A DNA stretch of 64,000 nt from Streptomyces cinnabarinus (lineage in GTDB: Bacteria > Actinomycetota > Actinomycetes > Streptomycetales > Streptomycetaceae), in NCBI RefSeq assembly GCF_027270315.1, contig NZ_CP114413.1, positions 310,001-374,000 of the forward strand, in the 5' to 3' direction. The stretch's first letter is position 1. Every line of letters begins with the position of its first letter. Shown here in pieces: positions 34,023 to 42,402 of this stretch. The position numbers were made by a program, and so were the translations under genes. The notes beneath the pieces are model-generated. The model saw only the letters and a program-made list of their open reading frames with translations. It was not told the origin of the DNA and did not search any database.

Positions 34023-34997
34023 TCACCAGCGTCCCGGTTCACTCCCCACGATCGGCTCCGAGGGCTTTCCGTCCACGCCGACCGGCACGTCGCCCGTCAG
34101 CATCACGCGGTGCATGGTGCGGGGATGGTCGAGGTGGGTGGTGTCACCGGGGGCCAGATGGATGGTCGCGCGGTTGTCCCAGAAGGCCACGCTGCCCGGC
34201 TCCCAGCGGAAGCGGACCGTGTACTCGGGGCGGACCGCCTGGTCGAGGAGGAGGTCGAGCAGAGCCTGACTCTCGGCGCGGGAGAGGTCGGCGATCTGGT
34301 CGACGTAGTAGCCGTTGACATACAGGATCCGCTCACCGGTCTCCGGGTGGACCCGTACCAGGGGGTGGAGGGTGGCGACCTGGTGGTCCAGGAGGTGGCG
34401 GACATAGGCGTCGTCCCCGGGGCGTGGCTGGTAGCCGACGCCCAGGCGGTGCTCGGCCCGCAGGGTCGACACGAACTCCCTTACGGGGACGGACAGTCCG
34501 GCGTAGGCGGCGGCCAGGTTCGACCAGGTCGTGTCGCCGCCGTACGGCGGGACCGTATCGGCGCGCAGGATGGTCGCGGCGGGTGGGTCGACGCGGGCGC
34601 CGTGGTCGCAGTGCCAGCCGCGCAGCAGGGTGTGCCGGCGGCGGCGCAGCCATTCGTCGTGGTCCATGCCGAAGCGGCCGCCCAGTTCCAGACGGTCCGC
34701 CGTGGTCTCCACCTCCGGGAAGTCCGGCGGGGACGCCTTGCCGCGGCGGGGCAGGACGACCGGTTCGCCGAAGCGCCGGGCGAACGCCACATGTCCGGCG
34801 TGGTCGAGGCGTTGGTCGCGGAAGAACACGACCTTCCAGCGCAGCACCGCGGCCCTGATCGCGGCGACCACCGCGTCGTCGAGGTCGGCCGCCAGGTCCA
34901 CGCCCGTGATCTCCGCGCCGATGTGCCCGGCGGCCGGCTTCACCTCGATCCCCGCACTCCGCTCCGCCCCCTGCGCCGGGCCCCTGTCCGTCGTCAT
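34023..34997 (-). CDS. TauD/TfdA-family 2-oxoglutarate-dependent dioxygenase
   Basis: 324 residues from the ATG at 34997. The iron site is GWHCDHGARVDPP (His-x-Asp) with distal His in PRTMHRVML. The 2-oxoglutarate-binding Arg is nearby, and FWDNRATIHLAPGDTTHLDH is the family signature. GAEITGVDLAADLDDAVVAA near the N-terminus and LRWKVVFFRDQRL are also typical. Such enzymes hydroxylate taurine, sulfate esters or other small acids; no sulfur genes are adjacent, so the substrate is open. Confidence 0.9.
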   Translation of the reverse strand: MTTDRGPAQGAERSAGIEVKPAAGHIGAEITGVDLAADLDDAVVAAIRAAVLRWKVVFFRDQRLDHAGHVAFARRFGEPVVLPRRGKASPPDFPEVETTADRLELGGRFGMDHDEWLRRRRHTLLRGWHCDHGARVDPPAATILRADTVPPYGGDTTWSNLAAAYAGLSVPVREFVSTLRAEHRLGVGYQPRPGDDAYVRHLLDHQVATLHPLVRVHPETGERILYVNGYYVDQIADLSRAESQALLDLLLDQAVRPEYTVRFRWEPGSVAFWDNRATIHLAPGDTTHLDHPRTMHRVMLTGDVPVGVDGKPSEPIVGSEPGRW

Positions 34998-35141
34998 GCG
35001 CACTCCGTCGCTCGTCAGCACCGGCTCCGGCGACCGCCGGTTCCCACAAGATCGTGTCAGGAATCCACGGGGCTGGCGAGGGCGTCCTGGACGCCAATAA
35101 CGCGTTGTGGCGGTGGCGTACGGCCGTCTACGGTCCGGATC

Positions 35142-36068
35142 ATGCTGCCTCTGGTGGAAACCGACGAGCAATGGGACGCGGTCGTCCCCGACGAGAGCGT
35201 CATGCGCCCGGGAGTGCGGGAGCTGTGCGCACGCCTCGGCCTCGCCGGTGCACCGCTCACGCGTTTCGCGGACGGATCGCAGCCGGTCTACGCAGTCGGC
35301 GACGAACACGTCCTCAAGCTCTTCCCCGCGGCCGCCGCCGGGGACGGCGTCGCGGAGGGCCGCGTTCTGTCGCATCTCCACGGGCGGCTGCCCGTACCGA
35401 CGCCCCGGGTGCGGGAGTTCGGGGCCCACGAGAACGGCTGGCGGTACGTCCTGATGTCCCGTCTGCGGGGCGAGAATCTGGCGCACTGCTGGGAGCGCGT
35501 GCCGAGGGCCCACCGGGAACGGCTCGTGGCCGAGATCGGTGAGGCCCTCGCCGTGCTGCACTCGCTCGACGCCGGGCCACTGGAGGATGCGCTCGGCCCC
35601 GGCGACTGGGGCGCCTTCGTGGACCGGCAGAGCGTGAAGGCGGTGGAGCAGCAGCGCGCGCACGCGCTCCCGGACGTGTGGCTGGAGCAGATCCCGGACT
35701 TCCTGGCCTCGGTGCCGCTGCCCCGCGCTCCGCGACGGTCCCTGCTGCACACCGAGGTCATGCGGCAGCACTTCCTCGTCGATCCCGACGGCTGGCGTCT
35801 TACCGGGCTCTTCGACTTCGAACCGGCGATGATCGGTGACCCCGCCTACGACTTCGTGGGCGTCGGCCTGTTCGTCACCGGCGGCAATCCCGAACTGCTG
35901 GGCCTGCTCGGCAAGGCCTACGGCAAGACCTTCGAACCATCCGTGCTGCTCGCCTACACGCTGCTGCATGTGTACAGCAACCTGCCCTGGTATCTCAGGG
36001 AGTTGGGCGCCCCCGGCCGGCAGACGCTGCCCGCGCTCGCGGAGGCGTGGTTCGGGCTCAGATCCTGA
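35142..36068 (+). CDS. Aminoglycoside phosphotransferase-fold kinase with altered catalytic motif
   Basis: 308 residues from the ATG at 35142. It has the APH fold: PVYAVGDEHVLKLFP (ATP Lys), WRYVLMSRLRGENLAHCWER, then a catalytic loop LLHTEVMRQHFLVD and LTGLFDFEPAMIGDPAYDF (Mg-binding DFE). The layout is closest to hygromycin B kinase-like proteins. The Brenner motif HxDxxxxN is changed: His203, Glu205 in place of the catalytic Asp, and His210 in place of Asn. Activity may be altered or regulatory, or this may be a distinct subgroup. It ends 11 bases inside the convergent GH32 gene. Confidence 0.75.
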   Translation: MLPLVETDEQWDAVVPDESVMRPGVRELCARLGLAGAPLTRFADGSQPVYAVGDEHVLKLFPAAAAGDGVAEGRVLSHLHGRLPVPTPRVREFGAHENGWRYVLMSRLRGENLAHCWERVPRAHRERLVAEIGEALAVLHSLDAGPLEDALGPGDWGAFVDRQSVKAVEQQRAHALPDVWLEQIPDFLASVPLPRAPRRSLLHTEVMRQHFLVDPDGWRLTGLFDFEPAMIGDPAYDFVGVGLFVTGGNPELLGLLGKAYGKTFEPSVLLAYTLLHVYSNLPWYLRELGAPGRQTLPALAEAWFGLRS

Positions 36069-37608
36069 ACTCCCGTATCACCGTGTTCCGGAACACCGCC
36101 CTTCCGTCGATCGAGAACAGGGCGAGACCGGTGTCGATCAGATACGGGAACGCCTCCGAGGAGTGCGTATACCGGCCGTCGTCGAGGAACATCTCCACCG
36201 ACGTCCGGTCCACCAGGATGCGCAGCCGCACCCGGCCCGCCGAGGGGTCGAAGGGGCTCTTGCTCTCCTGCCGGCGGCCGGAGACATCCGGGTTGACGGT
36301 GTTACGGCGGTTGAGGAAGGCGTAGTCGCCGTAGATCCCGGCGTCGATGTGGCGTGAGCCGTCGCCGGAGCGGCGCAACTGCACGCCCGCCCCCTTGAGT
36401 TGGTCCCAGGTGATCTCGCAGGACAGTTCGTAGGCGGTGCCGCGGTAGTCCAGGACACGGGTGCCGTCGACCTCCAGGTCGCCGAGGTCGACCGTGCGGG
36501 AGACGTGGTCGTCCAGGGCGGCGACGGGGCGTGAGGCGAGGTAGTACGTGTCCGGGGCGGTGCGGCTCAGGGTGATCTCGCGGACGATGGAGTCGGTGCC
36601 GTTGAAGCCGTCGGTGTCGATGGTGGGGGTGATGTTGGCGTAGTCCCAGTTGTTCAGCCAGCCGATGGCGTAGCGCGCCCGGGGGTCGACCGAGCCGTCG
36701 GCGCGGTGCTTGTCGAAGGTGACGGCGCCGTACCAGTCCCAGCCGTGGTCCAGCCACTGCGGTTCCGGGGCGTCCGGCGTGAAGGCGCTGCCGTCGAAGT
36801 CGCCGGTCCAGTAGGCGTAGGTGTTCGGCAGCCCGGAGCCCTTGCCGTTGGCGCTCACCCCGAGCACCCATCGCGCGGTGCCGTCCTCGGCGGTGAGGCG
36901 GAACAGGTCGGGGCATTCCAGGACGCCGAGCCCCTCCTTGACGAAGCCGCCGGCGTACGTCCACTCGCGCAGGTTCGCCGAGTGGTAGAAGCCCACCTTG
37001 GTGTGCTCGGCCAGCGCCATCACCCATCGGCCGCGCTCCTCGTCCCGGATCACCTTCGGGTCGCGGAAGTCCTTCACTCCGGGGTTGGGCAGCACCGGAT
37101 CGGTGCCGTCGTGGGTGAAGGTGCGGCCGCCGTCGGTGGAGTAATACAGGTACTGGGCCTGGGAGTTGGCGGTCTCATCCGGCTCCATCGTGGCCAGGAC
37201 GACGACTGCGCCCGCCCCGTGGCCCGCGGTGTTCCCGGTGTCGACCACCGCCGAGCCGGACCATACGTCGCCGTTCGGTGTGGTGTCCTTCGGTACGGCG
37301 ATCCCCCGGTCCCGGAAGGCCACCAGATCGGTGCTGGTGGCCAGGCGCCAGGCGGTTCCGGCGGTCGTTCCGCCCGCGAAGTAGTCGGGGTTGTAGAGGT
37401 AGAAGTAGCGGTACTCGCCCTCGATCCAGATCGGGCGCTGCGGGTCGTTCTTCCACTGGTCGGGCACGGTGAAGTGGTACTCGGCGCGGTAGCTCGCGTC
37501 CGCGGCGGCCCGCCCGGGCCGGGCGTTCGCGGGTGCGGCGGGCAGCAGCGCGGCCGCTGTCCCCGCGGCCGATCCGGCGAACAGCGCTCTTCTGGTCATG
37601 CCTCGCAT
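36058..37608 (-). CDS. Secreted GH32 fructanase (levanase-like)
   Basis: 516 residues from the ATG at 37608 (ATG at 37599 also possible). The N-terminus MTRRALFAGSAAGTAAALLP is a Tat-like signal. The GH32 five-bladed propeller motifs are FTVPDQWKNDPQRPIWIEG (nucleophile Asp55; WKNDPQRP in place of the usual WMNDPNG), DFRDPKV (stabilising Asp) and ECPDLF (acid Glu). The end is a beta-sandwich with RILVDRTSVEMFLDDG. The DPQRP variant is also seen in levanases and levan fructotransferases, so the likely substrate is levan outside the cell. It is divergent from the ABC/GH32 operon, sharing operator candidates. Confidence 0.88.
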   Translation of the reverse strand: MRGMTRRALFAGSAAGTAAALLPAAPANARPGRAAADASYRAEYHFTVPDQWKNDPQRPIWIEGEYRYFYLYNPDYFAGGTTAGTAWRLATSTDLVAFRDRGIAVPKDTTPNGDVWSGSAVVDTGNTAGHGAGAVVVLATMEPDETANSQAQYLYYSTDGGRTFTHDGTDPVLPNPGVKDFRDPKVIRDEERGRWVMALAEHTKVGFYHSANLREWTYAGGFVKEGLGVLECPDLFRLTAEDGTARWVLGVSANGKGSGLPNTYAYWTGDFDGSAFTPDAPEPQWLDHGWDWYGAVTFDKHRADGSVDPRARYAIGWLNNWDYANITPTIDTDGFNGTDSIVREITLSRTAPDTYYLASRPVAALDDHVSRTVDLGDLEVDGTRVLDYRGTAYELSCEITWDQLKGAGVQLRRSGDGSRHIDAGIYGDYAFLNRRNTVNPDVSGRRQESKSPFDPSAGRVRLRILVDRTSVEMFLDDGRYTHSSEAFPYLIDTGLALFSIDGRAVFRNTVIREFRI

Positions 37609-37665
37609 CGGGCAGTGGTCCCTTCCGTCGGCACGGCGGCTCATGTGCTCCAGGACTCTGGGACC

Positions 37666-37675
37666 TAACACGTTA
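37666..37675. promoter_or_regulatory. LacI-type half-dyad near the secreted GH32 gene
   Basis: TAAC-AC-GTTA, 58 bases upstream of the secreted GH32 start. It shares CTAACACG with the dyad at 37747-37760 and probably belongs to the same regulator, the LacI protein encoded at 42.4-43.4 kb. The two sites differ in spacer length. Confidence 0.5.
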
Positions 37676-37746
37676 AAGGTCAAGGGGCGCACGACTCTTG
37701 ACAGGCATGGAACCCGGTCCACATCATCTGGGGCATCACTGCTCGA

Positions 37747-37760
37747 CTAACACGAGTTAG
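37747..37760. promoter_or_regulatory. Operator-like dyad upstream of the fructan ABC operon
   Basis: CTAAC-ACGA-GTTAG, perfect 5-base arms, ending 9 bases before the ATG of the binding protein. Its position would block transcription or translation start of the operon. It resembles the element at 37666-37675 on the other side of the divergent promoter region. Confidence 0.55.
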
Positions 37761-37769
37761 GCCCGCCCG

Positions 37770-39179
37770 ATGACCGACTCGCACCTCAACCGCCGCACCC
37801 TGCTGCGGTACGGCGCCTACGGCGCGGGAGCCGCCGCCCTGGCCGGCACCGCCGCCTCCTGGGACCGGCTCACCGGAGCCGACATCCCCGGCCGCGACGA
37901 CGGCTCCCTCGTCGTCGCCACCCTCGGCCCCGCCTACGGCCCCGAGGCCATACGCACGCTCACCGACGGCTTCAAGGAGCTCCACCCCGACATCAAGCTG
38001 CGGATCAACGCGGTGCAGGCCGTCGACTGGTCGGACTTCTTCGCCAAGATCCTCACCCAGATCGCCGCCGGCACCGCCCCGGACCTCGTCTACGTCGCCA
38101 CCGAGGGCGTCCAGTTGTTCGCGCAGCGCCTCGGAGTGGCCCTGGACAAGTGGGTGAAGCGGGACGCGGCAGAGCTGCGCGAGTACTTCGCCGACGTCCA
38201 TCCCTCACTGGTGGAGTCGATGATGTACGAGGGGAGCCTGTACCAGCTGCCGGTCGAGTTCAACGCGGCCGACATGTACCTCAACCACCAGGTCCTCCAG
38301 CGCGCGGGCGCGACCTTCCCCGCCCCCGACTGGACCCGCGACGACTTCACCGCGCTGCTGCGGGACATGAAGAAGTCCAGCGGCTCGCAATTCACCCCGT
38401 ACTTCTGGACCAACCGCCTGTGGGGCGGAGTGGTGCCCTGGCTCTTCGCCAACGGCACCAACCTCCTCACCGAGTCCAAGGCGCCGGGCGGCGACTGGCT
38501 GTGGGACGGCTTCTACCCGGCCGCCGAACGCTCCGGCCGCGGGGGCGGGTTCCGCTGGACGACCCCGCAGGCGACCGACGAACGGGTGGAGGAGGCGTAC
38601 GACTATCTCGCCTCCCTCATCCAGGAGGACCTGTGCACCCGCCCCGAGGGCGGCAACGGCCAGAACCTCGTCGGAGTGTTCTCCACCGGCCGGGTCGGCG
38701 TCACGCCCGCGGGCGGCTTCTGGGCGGGCGGTCTGCATCTGACCGGAATGGGGGCGAGCGACTATGACGTGCAGTATTTCCCCCGCTGGCGCACCCAGCG
38801 CATGCAGTTCGGCGCCGCCGGCTACGCACTCCTGCGCACCTCCGAACGCCAGGAGGAGGCCTGGGAGTTCATCAAGTACGCCGCGCGCCGGGACACCCTG
38901 ATGCGGCTGTTCGAGACCAACCAGACCACCCCCGCGCGCCGTTCGATGCTCGACGCGGCCCGCTACCGGGAGACCGGCCCACGGCACTGGCAGGTCTTCT
39001 ACGACACCCTCGACAAGTTCCCCGACACCGGGCCGATCCCGGCGCCGCCGCAGGTCGCCGAGGTGGAGCAGGTGCTGCTCAAGCACACCGGCACGGCCCT
39101 GGCCTCCCGGCGCGCGGTGGGTCCCGCGCTGCGCCGGATGCAGAGCGACCTGGAGAAGGCCATGGAGCGTGACGTATGA
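37770..39179 (+). CDS. ABC transporter substrate-binding protein (fructan/sugar)
   Basis: 469 residues. The N-terminus NRRTLLRYGAYGAGAAALAG is a Tat signal (RR motif), so the protein is exported folded. The mature part is a family-1 solute-binding protein: KELHPDIKLRINAVQ, LTQIAAGTAPDLVYVATEGV, and GFWAGGLHLTGMG. It is followed, ATGA-coupled, by two MalFG-type permeases and a GH32 enzyme, so it binds sugar released by the secreted GH32. The RBS is weak and partly replaced by the operator dyad. Confidence 0.88.
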   Translation: MTDSHLNRRTLLRYGAYGAGAAALAGTAASWDRLTGADIPGRDDGSLVVATLGPAYGPEAIRTLTDGFKELHPDIKLRINAVQAVDWSDFFAKILTQIAAGTAPDLVYVATEGVQLFAQRLGVALDKWVKRDAAELREYFADVHPSLVESMMYEGSLYQLPVEFNAADMYLNHQVLQRAGATFPAPDWTRDDFTALLRDMKKSSGSQFTPYFWTNRLWGGVVPWLFANGTNLLTESKAPGGDWLWDGFYPAAERSGRGGGFRWTTPQATDERVEEAYDYLASLIQEDLCTRPEGGNGQNLVGVFSTGRVGVTPAGGFWAGGLHLTGMGASDYDVQYFPRWRTQRMQFGAAGYALLRTSERQEEAWEFIKYAARRDTLMRLFETNQTTPARRSMLDAARYRETGPRHWQVFYDTLDKFPDTGPIPAPPQVAEVEQVLLKHTGTALASRRAVGPALRRMQSDLEKAMERDV

Positions 39180-40126
39180 CGAACACCCAGATCCAGGCCG
39201 TACGGCCGCGTCCGGCGGCCCCCGCCCCGTCCGCCCCGCGGCCCTCCGCCCGGGACCGCGGCACACGGCTGCTGGCCGCGCTGTTCCTGGCGCCGACCGT
39301 CGTCGGCATCGTGGTCTTCACCGTCGTACCGATCGCCGGATCGATCGTGCTGAGCCTGTTCCACTGGAACGTCATCGACGACCCGAGCTTCGCAGGCGCG
39401 GCCAACTACCGTGACGTGTTCGGCGATTCGACGGTGCTCGTCTCGTTCCGCAACACGCTGGTGTTCATGGTGCTCGCGGTCGCGCTGCAACTGCTGATCG
39501 CGCTGGTGCTGGCGCTGGCGGTGAACGGGCGGATGCCGATGTGGCTGCGCTCGGTGTTCCGGTCGGCGTTCTTCTTCCCGCTGGTGCTGTCCGCGGCCTC
39601 GATCTCGGTGGTGATGAAGTACCTGTTCAACCAGGACTTCGGGGTGGTCAACTGGCTGATCGGGCTGGTCGGGATCGCGCCGGTGCCCTGGCTGACGTCG
39701 GAGAACGCGGCGATGACGGCGGTCGTCCTGGTCTATGTCTGGCAGCAGTTCGGCTTCTCCTTCCTGCTGTTCGTCGGCGGGCTGAACAACATCCCCAAGG
39801 AGATCCACGAGGCGGCCTCGCTGGACGGCGCGACGGGTCTGCGCAAGCACCTCACGGTCACCCTGCCGCTACTGTCGCCGACGCTGCTGGTCGCCTCGGT
39901 TGTCGGCATCATCAACGCCCTCCAGGTCTTCGAGCAGCCCTACGTCCTGACCAACGGCGGACCCGGCGACTCCACCCGCACCGTCGTGATGGTCATCTAC
40001 GAGAGCGCCTTCGAGCAGCTCCGCTTCGGCGAGGCGTCCGCGGTGGGCGTGCTGCTGTTCGTCCTGATCATGGCGGTGACCGCCCTCCAGTTCCGGCTCA
40101 GCCGGCGTTTCGTCCACTACCAGTGA
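39176..40126 (+). CDS. Sugar ABC transporter permease, MalF-type
   Basis: 316 residues, ATGA overlap with the binding-protein gene. About six transmembrane helices, the first AALFLAPTVVGIVVFTVV. The EAA loop is KEIHEAASLDGATGLRKHLT, the site that contacts the ATPase. It forms a heterodimer with the next gene product in the cytoplasmic membrane. No ATPase gene is present in the operon; in Streptomyces the shared ATPase MsiK serves several such importers. Confidence 0.92.
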   Translation: MTNTQIQAVRPRPAAPAPSAPRPSARDRGTRLLAALFLAPTVVGIVVFTVVPIAGSIVLSLFHWNVIDDPSFAGAANYRDVFGDSTVLVSFRNTLVFMVLAVALQLLIALVLALAVNGRMPMWLRSVFRSAFFFPLVLSAASISVVMKYLFNQDFGVVNWLIGLVGIAPVPWLTSENAAMTAVVLVYVWQQFGFSFLLFVGGLNNIPKEIHEAASLDGATGLRKHLTVTLPLLSPTLLVASVVGIINALQVFEQPYVLTNGGPGDSTRTVVMVIYESAFEQLRFGEASAVGVLLFVLIMAVTALQFRLSRRFVHYQ

Positions 40127-40141
40127 GCCGGTGAATCCCCC

Positions 40142-40996
40142 ATGAGCCAAGCGACGTTGAACCTCAGCCGTGCCCGGCACTCGCTCGCGCCCTGGGCGCG
40201 GATCACCGGTCTCGCCGGGTGCGCCCTGCTGACCCTCGGGCCGGTCATCTGGACGGTGTCGACCTCCCTGCGCACCCCGGCCGAGTCCTTCGACCTGCCC
40301 CCGAGGATCATCCCGACGGATCCGACCGTGGACTCCTATCGCGGGGTCTTCGAGCAGCTCGACGTCTGGCTGCTCGCGCTGAACTCGACGCTGGTGACCG
40401 CGCTGATCGCGGTCGGCCAGATGATCACCGCCGGGCTCGCCGGGTACGCCTTCGCGCGCCTGGAGTTCCGTTTCAAGAAGCCGCTGTTCGGGCTGGTGCT
40501 GGCGACGATGATGGTGCCGCTCCAGGTCACCATCGTGCCGGTGTTCCTGGTGCTGAAGTCGATGGGCCTGACCGACACCCTGCTCGGTCTGATCATCCCG
40601 GCCTTCCCGACCGCGTTCGGCACCTTCCTGATGCGCCAGTACTTCCTCGGTATGCCCAAGGACCTCGGCGAGGCGGCGATGCTGGACGGCTGCGGGCCCT
40701 GGCGGACCTTCCGCTCGGTCTACGCCCCGCTCGCCGCACCGGGGCTCGCGATCGTCGGCGTGCTGGCCTTCAACTACCACTGGAACGAGTTCTTCCGCCC
40801 GCTGATCCTGGAGACCTCCGCCCAGAACTACACCCTGCCGCTGGGCCTGGTCTCGCTCCAGGGCAATCTCGGCACCGGCTCGATCTCGGTCGTGCTCGCC
40901 GGTGTCGTGCTCTCCATGATCCCCGCCGTCGCCGTGTTCGTCGTCGGCCAGCGCCCTCTGCGCGAGGGCATCACGTCCGCAGGAGTCAACCGTTGA
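40142..40996 (+). CDS. Sugar ABC transporter permease, MalG-type
   Basis: 284 residues, 15 bases after the MalF-type gene. The first segment is ITGLAGCALLTLGPVIWTVS. The EAA loop is PKDLGEAAMLDGCGPWRTFR. The end VFVVGQRPLREGITSAGVNR is typical of MalG/CUT1 permeases. Its stop overlaps the next start as TTGA, so permease and hydrolase are translated together. Confidence 0.92.
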   Translation: MSQATLNLSRARHSLAPWARITGLAGCALLTLGPVIWTVSTSLRTPAESFDLPPRIIPTDPTVDSYRGVFEQLDVWLLALNSTLVTALIAVGQMITAGLAGYAFARLEFRFKKPLFGLVLATMMVPLQVTIVPVFLVLKSMGLTDTLLGLIIPAFPTAFGTFLMRQYFLGMPKDLGEAAMLDGCGPWRTFRSVYAPLAAPGLAIVGVLAFNYHWNEFFRPLILETSAQNYTLPLGLVSLQGNLGTGSISVVLAGVVLSMIPAVAVFVVGQRPLREGITSAGVNR

Positions 40997-42402
40997 GCCA
41001 CGCCCCCGCCTCCCTGGACCCCAACGCCCCCCGCTTCCGGGTCCGTCCGCCCGCCAACTGGGTCAACGACCCCAACGGCCCGTTCCGTTGGCGGGGCCGG
41101 CATCACCTGTTCTACCAGCACAACCCGGACGCGCCCGTGCACAACAACGTCCACTGGGGTCATGTCTCCAGCGCCGACCTGGTGACCTGGGAGCACCATC
41201 CGGTCGCGCTCACGCCGACACCCGGCGGGCCGGACGAGGCGGGGTGCTGGTCCGGGTGCGTGGTCGACGACGGTGGAGTGCCGACCGCGGTGTACACGGG
41301 CGTCGACCACGGGCACACCGGTCTCGGCACGGTCTGCCTGGCCCGGGCAGCCGACCCCGACGACCCCACGCTCGCCGAGTGGCGGCCGCTGCCCACGCCG
41401 GTTGTCCCCGGGCCGCCCGCCGGCCTGGACGTGGTGATGTTCCGCGACCCGTTCGTCCTCCGCAGCGGCGGCCGACGCCGGGCCCTGCTCGGCGTGGGCC
41501 ACGCCGACGGAACGCCCTCGGTGCTGCTGTACGACTGCGACGACCTCACCGACTGGCGGTTCGCGGGCGTGCTGCTGGACGGCAACGACCCGGTGGCGAC
41601 TGAGGCGTTCGGCGACCGTGCGGTGGGCTGGGAGTGCCCGCAGATGTACGCGACCGCCGGTGGTGACCACGTCCTGGTCGTCTCGCTGTGGGACGGCGAC
41701 CCATGGGCGACGGGTTATCTGACGGGCCGTCTGACGCCGTGCGAGTCCGACGAGTTGCGATTCGAGGCGCGCGGGGGCGGGCGGCTGGACCAGGGACGGG
41801 ACTTCTACGCTCCCGCGGTGCTCCAGGAGGACGGCCGCGCCCTGATGTGGGGCTGGAGCTGGGAGGCGCGGGAGCAGGGCGAGGTGGACCGCGCCGGGTG
41901 GGCGGGGGTCCTCAGCGCGCCACGGGTCGTCGACGTCCACGAGGACGGGGCACTGCGGGTCGTACCGGCGCCGGAGCTGGAACTGCTGCGCGCGGACGAG
42001 CCGTTCATGACGGCACCGGGTAGGCGGTCCCTGCTGCCGCACGCGTACGACCTGACGGTCACCGCGGTCGCCCCGACGACGGTGACTCTGCTGAGGTCCG
42101 CAGCGGGAGCGGAGCTGACGGTAGGGCTGGATCCGGCCGACGGTGTCGTGACGCTGGACCGCTCCGGGTGGCCACGTACGGGCCGGGAAGGTTCGGAGCC
42201 GATCGAGGTGCGGGTGCCCGGCGGACCGGAGCTGGGGATACGGGTCCTGGTGGACGGCTCCCTGCTGGAGCTGTTCGTCGGGGACCGGGCGACGGTCACC
42301 GAGCGGGTCTACCGGCGCCCGGACGACGTACCGGAGCTCACGGTGACGGGTGCGGGCTCCGTCGTCACAGGGTGGGAGCTGGTCCCACCGACGACCGGGT
42401 GA
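40993..42402 (+). CDS. Cytoplasmic GH32 beta-fructosidase (sucrase/levanbiase-like)
   Basis: 469 residues from a TTG overlapping the permease stop (TTGA), AGGAG 9 bases upstream. No signal peptide. The GH32 triad is WVNDPNGP (nucleophile Asp26), FRDP (Asp152) and GWECPQ (acid Glu214), the canonical invertase pattern. The end is a beta-sandwich with RVLVDGSLLELFVGDRATV. It probably hydrolyses the oligosaccharide imported by the coupled transporter to fructose. Its last 38 bases overlap the 3' end of the convergent LacI gene. Confidence 0.9.
   Translation: MSHAPASLDPNAPRFRVRPPANWVNDPNGPFRWRGRHHLFYQHNPDAPVHNNVHWGHVSSADLVTWEHHPVALTPTPGGPDEAGCWSGCVVDDGGVPTAVYTGVDHGHTGLGTVCLARAADPDDPTLAEWRPLPTPVVPGPPAGLDVVMFRDPFVLRSGGRRRALLGVGHADGTPSVLLYDCDDLTDWRFAGVLLDGNDPVATEAFGDRAVGWECPQMYATAGGDHVLVVSLWDGDPWATGYLTGRLTPCESDELRFEARGGGRLDQGRDFYAPAVLQEDGRALMWGWSWEAREQGEVDRAGWAGVLSAPRVVDVHEDGALRVVPAPELELLRADEPFMTAPGRRSLLPHAYDLTVTAVAPTTVTLLRSAAGAELTVGLDPADGVVTLDRSGWPRTGREGSEPIEVRVPGGPELGIRVLVDGSLLELFVGDRATVTERVYRRPDDVPELTVTGAGSVVTGWELVPPTTG

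Noticed and set aside
34998..35969. Upstream extension of the TauD frame to 35969
   Set aside because: It runs antisense through the kinase gene and is unlike any dioxygenase N-terminus.
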